In this document: in pieces, positions 17,972 to 28,869 of the stretch
Numbering within the stretch: the stretch's first letter is position 1
Layout of the letters: every line of letters starts with the position of its first letter
Source of the DNA: Fen-999 sp035505955
Lineage (GTDB): Bacteria; Pseudomonadota; Gammaproteobacteria; Burkholderiales; Rhodocyclaceae
Assembly: GCA_035505955.1 (NCBI GenBank)
Contig: DATJQH010000137.1
Coordinates: forward strand, 12,051 to 76,050
Length of the DNA stretch: 64,000 bases
Reading direction: 5' to 3'
The notes under the pieces: generated by a model
The model's database searches: none
What the model was told of the DNA's origin: nothing
Seen by the model: the letters and a program-made list of their open reading frames with translations, nothing else
Position numbers and translations under genes: made by a program

Positions 17972-19588
17972 ATGATTGCCAATCAAAAGATCTGGGTGAA
18001 GCTCACCGTCGCCATCTGGCTGATGCTGGTGGTTTTCTGGACGGGGCTCATCTTCTGGGAAAGCTACACCAACCGCCAGACCGCCATCCGCCAGGCCGAA
18101 GATTTCTCGCTGTCGATGCACGAAGCCACGCTGGCCGGCCTGACGGGCATGATGCTCACGGGCACCGTCGGCCAGCGCGACGTGTTCCTCGATCAGATCA
18201 AGCAGTTGTCGATCATCCGCGACCTCTCGGTGCTGCGCGGCGAAGCCGTCAGCAAGCTGTTCGGGCCCGGCAACGCGCAGGACAGCAAGCCCCGCGACGC
18301 CGTCGAGCAGCAGGTACTGACGCGCGGTGAGGAATTCACCGCCGTCGAATCGGATGCCCGCGGCGAATACCTGCGCGTGATTCGTCCCGCCAAGGCGTCG
18401 AAGAATTACCTCGGCAAGGACTGCATCGCCTGCCACCAGGTGCCCGAGGGGACCGTGCTCGGCGCCGTCAGCATGAAGATTTCGCTCGACCAGGTAGACG
18501 CCGCCGTGACCGCGCAGCGCATCAAGTCGCTGGTCGCCGCGCTGCTCCTCAGCATCCCGATGCTGGCGTTCGTCTATCTCTTCATCAGCAACGTGGTGAC
18601 GAAGCCGCTGGACAAGATGGTGTCCGGCCTGCGCAACATCGCGCACGGTGAAGGCGACCTGACGCAGCGGCTGGAAGCCCACAGCCACGACGAGATCGGC
18701 TCGGCCAGCACGGCTTTCAACGAGATGATGGCCAAGATGGCCTCGCTGGTGCATCAGGTGACCGATTCGGCGCGCCAGGTCACTGCCGCAGCCAAGGAAC
18801 TCGCGGCCGGTGCCGGCCAGGTCGCAAACAGTTCCCACAAGCAGAACGACACGTCCGTCGCGGCTTCGGGCTCCGTGGACAAGATGGTCTCGGCGATCGG
18901 CTCGATTGCTGAAAGCACCGAAGAGGTCCATAAGCAATCGCAAGAGAGTCTGCGCCGCTCGCAGGAGGGCAATGTCAGCCTGTCGAAGCTGATCGGCGAG
19001 ATCGCCGTCGTGGAAAGGACTGTCAAGGGCATCGCCGATGCGGTCCGGGAATTCGTCGACAGCACCGTGGCCATCACCAACATGACCAAGGAAGTGCGCG
19101 ACATCGCCGACCAGACCAACCTGCTGGCCTTGAATGCCGCCATCGAGGCTGCGCGTGCCGGCGAACAGGGCCGCGGCTTCGCCGTGGTGGCGGACGAGGT
19201 GCGCAAGCTCGCCGAAAAATCCGCAGGTTCTGCGAGCGAAATCGACGGCATCACACGCGCCCTGTCGACCCGCTCCGATGCGGTACAGACGTCGATCCGG
19301 GAAGGTCTCGACCACCTGACCGCGAGTCAGGAATCGCTCGAAGCCGTGGCGCAGGTCCTTGGCGAAGCCAGCGACTCGGTGGTCCGCGTCGGCCACGGCC
19401 TCGATGCCATCGCCAGCGCAACCGACGAGCAGCGGCGCGTCAGCGGCGAAGTCGCAGCGAACATCGACTCGATCGCCGACATGGCCAAGGAAAACAACAA
19501 GGCGGTCGAGCAGACGGCAGCGGCGGCCAAGAAGCTCGAGCAGCTGGCCAGCGGCCTCCAGGACATCGTCGGCCGTTTCCGCACCTAG
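17972..19588 (+). CDS. Methyl-accepting chemotaxis protein with periplasmic haem c motif
   Basis: A 538-residue transmembrane chemoreceptor. Membrane segment 1 is at about 9-29 and segment 2 at about 183-205, enclosing a sensor domain of about 150 residues. That domain contains CIACH (Cys151, Cys154, His155), a haem c attachment motif, inside GKDCIACHQVPEGTVLG. A HAMP domain follows (VVTKPLDKMVSGLRNI), then the signalling hairpin with the conserved tip DQTNLLALNAAIEAARAGEQ. It lacks a CheR-tethering pentapeptide at the end (GRFRT). Haem-carrying chemoreceptors sense redox state or gases in other bacteria. That function here is inference. No other chemotaxis gene is nearby. Confidence 0.93.
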   Translation: MIANQKIWVKLTVAIWLMLVVFWTGLIFWESYTNRQTAIRQAEDFSLSMHEATLAGLTGMMLTGTVGQRDVFLDQIKQLSIIRDLSVLRGEAVSKLFGPGNAQDSKPRDAVEQQVLTRGEEFTAVESDARGEYLRVIRPAKASKNYLGKDCIACHQVPEGTVLGAVSMKISLDQVDAAVTAQRIKSLVAALLLSIPMLAFVYLFISNVVTKPLDKMVSGLRNIAHGEGDLTQRLEAHSHDEIGSASTAFNEMMAKMASLVHQVTDSARQVTAAAKELAAGAGQVANSSHKQNDTSVAASGSVDKMVSAIGSIAESTEEVHKQSQESLRRSQEGNVSLSKLIGEIAVVERTVKGIADAVREFVDSTVAITNMTKEVRDIADQTNLLALNAAIEAARAGEQGRGFAVVADEVRKLAEKSAGSASEIDGITRALSTRSDAVQTSIREGLDHLTASQESLEAVAQVLGEASDSVVRVGHGLDAIASATDEQRRVSGEVAANIDSIADMAKENNKAVEQTAAAAKKLEQLASGLQDIVGRFRT

Positions 19589-19614
19589 GCCTTCGGATTT
19601 TTTTCGCGCGGGGG

Positions 19615-19643
19615 CTTGAAACGCCCCCGGCCGCCCCCATGAT
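19615..19643 (+). promoter_or_regulatory. Sigma32 heat-shock promoter of grpE
   Basis: CTTGAAA (19615-19621), a 13-base spacer, then CCCCATGAT (19635-19643) fits the sigma32 consensus CTTGAAA-N11-16-CCCCATNT closely. It lies 33 bases before the grpE start. A G/C stem (GGGGGC at 19610-19615 with GCCCCC at 19623-19628) overlaps the -35. Confidence 0.85.
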
Positions 19644-19675
19644 CTGCATGGTTTATCGACCAGAGATGTTTTCCC

Positions 19676-20254
19676 ATGCAGGATACCGACAAAGAAACCC
19701 CTTCCCTTGCTCAAGCCGAGCCGGCAGCTGCCGTTGCCGGCGAGTCCTCTGCCGACCAGCCGGAAACCCTGCCCAGCCTGGCGGAGCTCCTCAAGGCGGC
19801 TGAACTGAAGGCCGCCGAGCACCACGATGCCTGGCTGCGCGCCAAGGCTGAATCCGAGAACATCCGTCGCCGCGCCCAGGAGGACATCGCCAAGGCCGGC
19901 AAGTTCGCCGCGGAGAAGTTCGCGGCCGAACTGCTGGCCGTCAAGGACAGCCTCGAAGCGGCACTGGCCAACCAGGACCAGAACGCCGAGGCGCTGAAAA
20001 GCGGTGTCGAACTGACGCTGCGGCAGTTGATCGCCGCTTTCGAGAAATCGAACGTGAAGGAGATCAATCCGCTCGACGAGAAGTTCGACCCGCACCGCCA
20101 CCAGGCGATCAGCCAGGTCGAGGCCGAGGGCGAGCCGAACCGCGTCATCAACGTGCTGCAGAAGGGCTACGCGCTGCACGAGCGCATCCTGCGCCCGGCG
20201 CTGGTGGTTGTTTCCCGGGCAAGAGTCAGCCCCGACGGTACGCCAAGCGCTTGA
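19676..20254 (+). CDS. grpE: Nucleotide exchange factor GrpE
   Basis: Releases ADP from DnaK in the chaperone cycle. 192 residues with a low-complexity acidic N-terminus, the long dimerisation coiled coil (DAWLRAKAESENIRRRAQED) and the beta-wing domain (FDPHRHQAISQVEAEGEPNR, VINVLQKGYALHERILRPA). The last dozen codons are unusual: a copy of the dispersed 23-bp motif (20222-20244) encodes RVSPDGTP, replacing the usual KV-rich tail. The stop codon is itself inside the -35 of the dnaK sigma32 promoter. Confidence 0.97.
   Translation: MQDTDKETPSLAQAEPAAAVAGESSADQPETLPSLAELLKAAELKAAEHHDAWLRAKAESENIRRRAQEDIAKAGKFAAEKFAAELLAVKDSLEAALANQDQNAEALKSGVELTLRQLIAAFEKSNVKEINPLDEKFDPHRHQAISQVEAEGEPNRVINVLQKGYALHERILRPALVVVSRARVSPDGTPSA
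20222..20244 (+). repeat. Dispersed 23-bp motif, copy 4 (3' end of grpE, sense)
   Basis: AGAGTCAGCC and GGTACGCC. Encodes RVSPDGTP, a different frame from the other sense copies. Ends six bases before the dnaK sigma32 -35. Confidence 0.78.
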
Positions 20255-20277
20255 ATCGCGGCCGTATAACCCCATAT
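20250..20277 (+). promoter_or_regulatory. Sigma32 heat-shock promoter of dnaK
   Basis: CTTGAAT (20250-20256), 13 bases, then CCCCATAT (20270-20277), a near-perfect sigma32 promoter. The -35 includes the grpE TGA stop (20252-20254). It allows dnaK to be induced on its own in addition to read-through from grpE. Confidence 0.87.
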
Positions 20278-20312
20278 CCGATACAGATCAATCTTCAACG
20301 AAGGACACCAAC

Positions 20313-22247
<1,935 letters not shown>

Positions 22248-22273
22248 GACGGACGCTCACGCGCCGTCCTAAC

Positions 22274-22318
22274 TGGCCGAGTTGAAGCGGACGGGCAGAT
22301 CGCCGCTTGACTCGGCCA
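22274..22318. other. Long imperfect inverted repeat between dnaK and dnaJ
   Basis: Arms TGGCCGAGT..AAGCGG (22274-22290) and CCGCTTGACTCGGCCA (22303-22318) pair with a small bulge around a 12-base loop. A smaller stem (GGACG 22251-22255 with CGTCC 22265-22269) precedes it. There is no T-run, so this is more likely an RNA-stability or partial read-through element than a plain terminator. Confidence 0.55.
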
Positions 22319-22348
22319 CACCGTTTGATGGTCTCGAAATGATTTGAC

Positions 22349-23485
<1,137 letters not shown>

Positions 23486-23496
23486 TCCCGCCCGCA

Positions 23497-23519
23497 AGAG
23501 TCAGCCCCCGCGGTACGCC
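23497..23519 (+). repeat. Dispersed 23-bp motif, copy 5 (after dnaJ)
   Basis: AGAGTCAGCC and GGTACGCC, noncoding, 12 bases past the dnaJ stop. Confidence 0.78.
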
Positions 23520-23659
23520 GTGCGGCGCGCCGCGGCCATTAGTCCGGTTGGACCAATCCCGTTCTGGCCGGCAAATCCGCGTGCTACAGTCGGCCAACTC
23601 GTCATTGGCCGCCCCCATCGCGACCGGCCATGACGCATGCGCGATGTGGAGTTGGAACG

Positions 23660-24013
23660 ATGGGCAATAACGATTTCGAAACGGGTTACTTGATCGGCGT
23701 GGCCACGGCGGACGACAGCGGCGTGTCGGCAGCGAAGCTCAACCACGCTCACAATGAACTGGCTCTCGCCAGGCGACGCGTCGCAGAACTTGAAAAGCAG
23801 GTGCATGCCCTGCGCCACGAGAGTCGCGAGTCGCGCGCCATTGCCGCCGGCAAGGATGCCGTGCGTCAGCGCCTCCTCGAAGCCTTGGCCGAGGTGGCGC
23901 CGCACCACCCGCTGGCCCATCCGTTCGAGGCCAACCCGCTGCGCGATGCCATCTTCGACGAAGCCGCCGGCCGCGAGTACGACCTCAACCCGCTGGGTCC
24001 GTACGACGGCTGA
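23660..24013 (+). CDS. Small coiled-coil protein, unknown function
   Basis: A 117-residue soluble protein that I do not recognise. ATG 23660 has GGAG upstream. The middle (about 28-75) is a predicted helix with coiled-coil character (ALARRRVAELEKQVHALRHE), and the C-terminal third is rich in Pro, His and Asp (HHPLAHPFEANPLRD). There is no signal peptide and no membrane segment. It is tail-to-tail with cysS: the two stop codons are directly adjacent on opposite strands at 24011-24016. Confidence 0.72.
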   Translation: MGNNDFETGYLIGVATADDSGVSAAKLNHAHNELALARRRVAELEKQVHALRHESRESRAIAAGKDAVRQRLLEALAEVAPHHPLAHPFEANPLRDAIFDEAAGREYDLNPLGPYDG

Positions 24014-25387
24014 TCAGGCGCGCCGCCAGGTCGTGCCGCCGGGCCCGTCTTCCAGCACGATGCCGGCCGCCTTCAGTTCGTCCCGGATGCGGTCGGCCCC
24101 GGTAAAGTCCTTCGCCTTCTTGGCCGCGACACGCGCCGCAATGCGCGCTTCGATGGCATCGTTCGACATGCCGCTGGCCGGCGCGGCCTGCAGGAACTCG
24201 GTTGGCGACCGCTGCAAGAGGCCCAGCACGCCGCCAAGCGCCTTCAACTGCGCAGCAACTTTCGCATCTCCCGTGCGATTCACTTCGCCAGCCAGATCGA
24301 ACAGCACCGTCATCGCTTCGGGCGTGCCGAAGTCGTCGTCCATCGCGGCGCGGAAGTGCTGCGCGTGCGGCTCGTTCCAATCGACGACGGCGTTGCCTTC
24401 GAAGCCCTTGAGGGCCGTGTAGAGGCGGCTCAGCGCCTGGCGCGCATCGTCGAGATGCGCATCCGAATAATTGAGCGGGCTGCGGTAATGCGCGCGCAGG
24501 ATGAAGAAGCGCACGACCTCGGCGTCGTACCTCTTAAGCACGTCGCGGATGGTGAAGAAGTTGCCGAGCGACTTCGACATCTTCTCGTCGTCGACACGCA
24601 CGAAGCCGTTGTGCAGCCAGTAATTGACGAAGATGCCGCCGTGGGCACCTTCCGATTGCGCGATCTCGTTTTCGTGGTGCGGGAACTGGAGGTCCTGGCC
24701 GCCGCCGTGGATGTCGAAGTGGTTGCCGAGGAGATCCGCGCTCATGGCCGAACATTCGATATGCCAGCCCGGCCGGCCAAGGCCCCAGGGCGAGGGCCAC
24801 TTGGCGGCTTCCGGCTCCTCGGGCTTGGCGGTTTTCCAGAGCACGAAATCGAGCGGATCCTGCTTGCCCTCCTGCACGTCGACGCGCTCGCCGGCGCGCA
24901 GGTCATCGATCGACTTGCCGGAGAGTTTGCCGTAGCCGGGGAACTTGCGCACCGAATAGCAGACGTCGCCGTTGCCGGCGACATAGGCAAGTCCGTTCTG
25001 CATCAGTTGTTCGATCAGCGCGATCATCTGCGGGACGTATTCGGTGGCGCGCGGCTCGACATCGGGCCGCAGGCTGCCCAGCGCCGCCAGGTCCTCGTCC
25101 ATGAAGCCGATCTGGCGGTCGGTCAGCTGGCGGATGGTTTCGCCGTTCTCGGCGGCCCGCTTAATTATTTTGTCATCGATGTCGGTGATATTCCGCACGT
25201 ACGTGACTTCGTAGCCGGAGGCGCGCAGCCAGCGCACGACCATGTCGAACACCAACATCATGCGGGCATGGCCGACGTGGCAGAAGTCGTAGATGGTCAT
25301 GCCGCAGACGTACATGCGGACCCGGCCCGGTTCGATCGGCACAAAGTCCTGCACCGTGCGGGCGAGCGTGTTGTAGAGCTTGAGCAT
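24014..25387 (-). CDS. cysS: Cysteine--tRNA ligase
   Basis: Class I aminoacyl-tRNA synthetase, 457 residues. The start at ATG 25387 gives MLKLYNTLARTVQDFVPI, the normal N-terminus. The open frame upstream to 25501 adds a segment with no homology. The zinc ligand Cys and the HIGH-equivalent are in YVCGMTIYDFCHVGHARM, further zinc ligands in WHIECSAM and PHHENEIAQSE, and the KMSKS loop is DEKMSKSLGNFFTI. No Shine-Dalgarno is obvious before the start. Divergent from the TPR gene. Confidence 0.96.
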   Translation of the reverse strand: MLKLYNTLARTVQDFVPIEPGRVRMYVCGMTIYDFCHVGHARMMLVFDMVVRWLRASGYEVTYVRNITDIDDKIIKRAAENGETIRQLTDRQIGFMDEDLAALGSLRPDVEPRATEYVPQMIALIEQLMQNGLAYVAGNGDVCYSVRKFPGYGKLSGKSIDDLRAGERVDVQEGKQDPLDFVLWKTAKPEEPEAAKWPSPWGLGRPGWHIECSAMSADLLGNHFDIHGGGQDLQFPHHENEIAQSEGAHGGIFVNYWLHNGFVRVDDEKMSKSLGNFFTIRDVLKRYDAEVVRFFILRAHYRSPLNYSDAHLDDARQALSRLYTALKGFEGNAVVDWNEPHAQHFRAAMDDDFGTPEAMTVLFDLAGEVNRTGDAKVAAQLKALGGVLGLLQRSPTEFLQAAPASGMSNDAIEARIAARVAAKKAKDFTGADRIRDELKAAGIVLEDGPGGTTWRRA

Positions 25388-25449
25388 GGAGAACTGAGGA
25401 AAGGGACGGTTTGAAGTGCTTTGTCGACCGCCATCGCCGGGCGGCATCG

Positions 25450-25479
25450 TTGTCGCGGCAACGGGCTTCTTGATAGAAT
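25450..25479 (+). promoter_or_regulatory. Candidate sigma70 promoter of the TPR/L,D-transpeptidase unit
   Basis: TTGTCG (25450-25455), 18 bases, TAGAAT (25474-25479), about 40 bases before the start at 25520. The same TAGAAT form is seen upstream of tRNA-Val. Confidence 0.45.
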
Positions 25480-25519
25480 ACCCCGTTGACTTTGTTCCCA
25501 CTTTTTGGATCAGTATAAC

Positions 25520-26536
25520 ATGACGTTATTTCGCCATTTTGCGCTGTGTTCGGTCGCGATCGCCCTGGCTGCAGCGGGCCCCGCGTTCGGCCAATCCCTG
25601 CAGGATATCGGCAAGCTCATGAAGCAGGGGCAGAACACCCAGGCGCTCGAGCAGGTCGACCAGTACCTGGCGGGCAAGCCGAAGGATGCCCAGGGCCGCT
25701 TCCTGAAGGGATTGATCCTGACGGAACTGAATCGCACCAACGACGCAGTCGCCGTGTTCCAGAAGCTGACCGAGGACTACCCGGAGTTGCCCGAACCCTA
25801 CAACAACCTCGCCGTCATCTACGCGCAGCAGAAGCAGTACGAGAAGGCGAAGCAGGCGCTCGAGATGGCGATCCGCACACATCCTTCGTACGCCACCGCG
25901 CACGAGAACCTCGGCGACATCTACGCGCGCATGGCGAGCCAGGCGTACGACAAGGCGCTACAGATCGACTCATCGAACACCAGCGCGCAGACCAAGCTGT
26001 CGATGATCCGTGACCTGATGAGTGTCAACGCTCGTCCCGCCCAGGTCGCCGCGGCAACCAAGCCCGTGGTGGTCGCGGCCGCGCCCGCGCCCGCCAGGTC
26101 CGTCGAGGCCAAACCCGCGGACACGAAGCCCGCCGAGCCGCCGAAGCCCGCAGAAGCAAAGCCTGCCACCGCGCCCGTCAAGGCGGGCGGCGACCCGGCC
26201 GCCGATGCCGCCAAATCCATCGAGGCCTGGGCCGCGGCCTGGTCGCACAAGGACGCGAAGACCTACCTCGCGCATTACGCCGCCGATTTCAAGACGCCCG
26301 ACGGCATGCCGCGCGCCAAGTGGGAGGCAGAACGCACCTTGCGCGTCACCAAGCCCGGCGAGATCAGCGTCAGCGTCGAGGAACTGCGTGTCAGCAGCGA
26401 AGGTGCCGACAAGGCGACGGCCCATTTCCGCCAGCGGTACAAGTCGGCCAATCTCAAGGGTTCGGGCTACAAGACACTCGAACTGGTGCGGCGTGACGGC
26501 CAGTGGCTGATCGTCCAGGAACGGATGAGCAATTGA
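25520..26536 (+). CDS. Exported TPR protein with C-terminal NTF2-like domain
   Basis: A 338-residue periplasmic protein. ATG 25520 opens a signal peptide (FALCSVAIALAAAGPAFG). Three to four tetratricopeptide repeats follow (about 30-150, for example PEPYNNLAVIYAQQKQYEKA), then an Ala/Pro/Lys-rich linker (about 175-225) and a C-terminal NTF2/SnoaL-like domain (SIEAWAAAWSHKDAKTYLAHY to DGQWLIVQERMSN). The same C-terminal domain ends the next gene's product, so the two probably act together in cell-wall remodelling (inference). Confidence 0.85.
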   Translation: MTLFRHFALCSVAIALAAAGPAFGQSLQDIGKLMKQGQNTQALEQVDQYLAGKPKDAQGRFLKGLILTELNRTNDAVAVFQKLTEDYPELPEPYNNLAVIYAQQKQYEKAKQALEMAIRTHPSYATAHENLGDIYARMASQAYDKALQIDSSNTSAQTKLSMIRDLMSVNARPAQVAAATKPVVVAAAPAPARSVEAKPADTKPAEPPKPAEAKPATAPVKAGGDPAADAAKSIEAWAAAWSHKDAKTYLAHYAADFKTPDGMPRAKWEAERTLRVTKPGEISVSVEELRVSSEGADKATAHFRQRYKSANLKGSGYKTLELVRRDGQWLIVQERMSN

Positions 26537-26571
26537 ACGAGCATCGGCAGCCATCGGCCTCCCAACCGCAC

Positions 26572-27768
26572 ATGGCATGGCGCCGAGCCCTGGCGGCCGT
26601 CGGATTCTGCCTGCTAGCAAGCGCGGCGCCCGTGTCGCAACTCGAAGCGCAGCCGCGCTATTCGGACTCCGGTCCCGAGCCGCTGCTGTCGCGCGTATTC
26701 GAACAGATCGAGGAGAACCACTGGGAAGCGGCGTTGCAGCAGACCGATGCGCTGATCCGCTCCTATCCGAACTTCCGCCTTGCACACCTCGTCAGGGGCG
26801 ATCTGCTGCTGGCCCATTCGAAGCCGCTGACAGCCTTCGGCGAAGGCGGCGTCGGCGCCGCGCGCGACAAGGTAGCCGACCTGCGCGCCGAAGCGATTGC
26901 CCGTCTGCACGCCTACAAGAACAGGCCGATGGAAGGCTACCTGCCGCGCTACCTGCTGCAGATGCGCGACGACCAGAAGTACGCGATCGTCGTCGACACC
27001 GAGAAGTCGCGCCTCTACCTGTACCAGAACGATGGCGGCACGCCGCGTTTCGTCGCCGACTACTACGTCACGCACGGCAAGCTCGGCGCCGACAAGACGC
27101 GTGAAGGCGACCAGCGCACACCGGTCGGCATCTACCATGTCACGGCCAGCCTGCCGCGCCAGAAGCTCTCCGACTTCTACGGCTCGGGCGCCTTTCCGAT
27201 CAGCTATCCCAACGACTGGGACCGCCGCATGGGCCGCAATGGCCACGGCATCTGGCTGCACGGCACGCCATCGGACACGTTCTCGCGGCCGCCGCAGGCC
27301 TCCGACGGTTGCGTCGTGCTGGCAAACGAGGATCTCGACGCGCTCGGCCGCAACCTGCAGATTGGCCTGACGCCGGTCATCATCAGCAACAGCATCGAAT
27401 GGCTCTCGCTCGACGACTGGCAGGCCGAGCGCAAGTCGCTGCTGGCGATGATCCAGGAATGGCGCCAGGATTGGGAAAGCCGCGACGTCGACCGCTACGC
27501 CCGCCACTACTCGCGCAAGTTCCAGTCCGACGGACTCGACTACCGGGGCTGGATGGAGCACAAGCGCGAGGTCAATGCCGGCAAGAGCTGGATCCGGGTC
27601 GGCACAGGCGACATCAGCATGTTCCGCAATCCGGGCAAGGAAGAGTACGTTGTCGTCACGTTCGAGCAGGACTACCGCAGCAGCAACCTCAGCAACGTGA
27701 TGAAGAAGCGCCAGTACTGGATCAAGGAAGACGGCCGCTGGAAGATCGTCAGCGAAGGCGCCGCCTGA
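26572..27768 (+). CDS. L,D-transpeptidase (YkuD) with C-terminal NTF2-like domain
   Basis: Periplasmic L,D-transpeptidase family enzyme that makes 3-3 peptidoglycan links or attaches proteins. ATG 26572 gives a good signal peptide (WRRALAAVGFCLLASAAP). A TTG at 26533 overlapping the upstream stop is an alternative, giving a longer leader. The YkuD domain (about 130-285) has the catalytic motif HGTPSDTFSRPPQASDGCVVL, with the His and the nucleophilic Cys in SDGCV. The last 110 residues are an NTF2-like domain matching that of the upstream gene. 398 residues. Confidence 0.9.
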   Translation: MAWRRALAAVGFCLLASAAPVSQLEAQPRYSDSGPEPLLSRVFEQIEENHWEAALQQTDALIRSYPNFRLAHLVRGDLLLAHSKPLTAFGEGGVGAARDKVADLRAEAIARLHAYKNRPMEGYLPRYLLQMRDDQKYAIVVDTEKSRLYLYQNDGGTPRFVADYYVTHGKLGADKTREGDQRTPVGIYHVTASLPRQKLSDFYGSGAFPISYPNDWDRRMGRNGHGIWLHGTPSDTFSRPPQASDGCVVLANEDLDALGRNLQIGLTPVIISNSIEWLSLDDWQAERKSLLAMIQEWRQDWESRDVDRYARHYSRKFQSDGLDYRGWMEHKREVNAGKSWIRVGTGDISMFRNPGKEEYVVVTFEQDYRSSNLSNVMKKRQYWIKEDGRWKIVSEGAA

Positions 27769-27812
27769 GCGTTTCCCTGCGTTTCATCGCGCACCACCCC
27801 AAGGAGAACTCT

Positions 27813-28373
27813 ATGAGAAAGCTGCTTGCCGCGCTGGCCGCACTCGTCGTTGCCCTGCCGGCCTGGGCCGCCAACCCGGTCGTCGAGATGAAGACCAGTT
27901 ACGGCGCCGTCACCATCGAACTGTATCCGGACAAGGCGCCCAAGACCGTTGCCAACTTTCTGCAGTACGTGAAGGACGGCTTCTACGACGGCACCATCTT
28001 CCATCGCGTCATCGACGGCTTCATGATCCAGGGCGGCGGCATGCAGCCGGGCATGAAGGAGAAGAAGACGCGCGCACCGATCGAGAACGAGGCCAACAAC
28101 GGCCTCAAGAACGTCACCGGCACGCTCGCCATGGCGCGCACTTCGGCGCCGCATTCGGCGAGCGCGCAGTTCTTCATCAACCTGAAGGATAATGCCTTCC
28201 TCGACTACCCGGGCCGTGACGGCTGGGGCTACTGTGTGTTCGGCAAGGTCACGCAGGGCATCGACGTCGTGAACAAGATCGCCAAGGTCGCCACCGGCAC
28301 GGTCGGCATGCATCAGGACGTGCCCAACACGCCCGTCGTCATCGAATCCGTCAAGCTCATCGAAACCAAATAG
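27813..28373 (+). CDS. ppiA: Periplasmic peptidyl-prolyl cis-trans isomerase (cyclophilin)
   Basis: Cyclophilin with a signal peptide (KLLAALAALVVALPAWAA), so it folds exported proteins. 186 residues. ATG 27813 has AAGGAG in front. Active-site residues are in FHRVIDGFMIQGGG, MARTSAPHSASAQFFINL and the Trp-containing GRDGWGYCVFGKV. The next gene is a cytoplasmic copy of the same fold, ten bases downstream. Confidence 0.93.
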   Translation: MRKLLAALAALVVALPAWAANPVVEMKTSYGAVTIELYPDKAPKTVANFLQYVKDGFYDGTIFHRVIDGFMIQGGGMQPGMKEKKTRAPIENEANNGLKNVTGTLAMARTSAPHSASAQFFINLKDNAFLDYPGRDGWGYCVFGKVTQGIDVVNKIAKVATGTVGMHQDVPNTPVVIESVKLIETK

Positions 28374-28383
28374 GGAACCCTAC

Positions 28384-28869
28384 GTGATCAAGCTCACCAC
28401 CAACCACGGCACCATCGTGCTCGAACTCGACGCCGACAAGGCGCCCAAGACCGTCGAGAACTTCATCGCCTATGTCGAAGCCGGCCATTACGACAACACC
28501 ATCTTCCATCGCGTCATCGACGGCTTCATGATCCAGGGCGGCGGCTTCGAGTCCGGCATGAAGCAGAAGCCGACCCGCGAACCGGTCGAGAACGAAGCCA
28601 GGAACGGCCTGAAGAACGCGCGCGGCAGCATCGCCATGGCACGCACGTCCGACCCGCACTCGGCCAGCGCACAGTTCTTCATCAACCTCGCCGACAACGC
28701 CTTCCTCGACTACCCCGGCCAGGACGGCTGGGGCTACTGCGTGTTCGGCCGCGTCACCGAAGGGATGGACGTCGTCGACAAGATCAGGAACGTGAAGACG
28801 GGCCGCAGCGGCTTCCACCAGGACGTGCCGGTCGAGGACGTCGTCATCGAGCGCGCGGAAGTTTGCTGA
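28384..28869 (+). CDS. ppiB: Cytoplasmic peptidyl-prolyl cis-trans isomerase (cyclophilin)
   Basis: 161 residues from GTG 28384, no signal peptide. FHRVIDGFMIQGGGFESGM, ARTSDPHSASAQFFINLADN and GQDGWGYCVFGRV are almost the same as in the preceding gene, so the pair arose by duplication and the two products differ mainly in location. The 3' end overlaps lpxH by seven bases. Confidence 0.94.
   Translation: MIKLTTNHGTIVLELDADKAPKTVENFIAYVEAGHYDNTIFHRVIDGFMIQGGGFESGMKQKPTREPVENEARNGLKNARGSIAMARTSDPHSASAQFFINLADNAFLDYPGQDGWGYCVFGRVTEGMDVVDKIRNVKTGRSGFHQDVPVEDVVIERAEVC

Noticed and set aside
19610..19628. GC hairpin after the chemoreceptor as an intrinsic terminator
   Set aside because: The T-run lies before the stem rather than after it, and the stem overlaps the sigma32 promoter of grpE, which explains the bases better.
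25514..25519. TATAAC directly before the TPR gene's ATG as its -10 box
   Set aside because: It would place transcription start inside the gene. The upstream TTGTCG-N18-TAGAAT is more reasonable.
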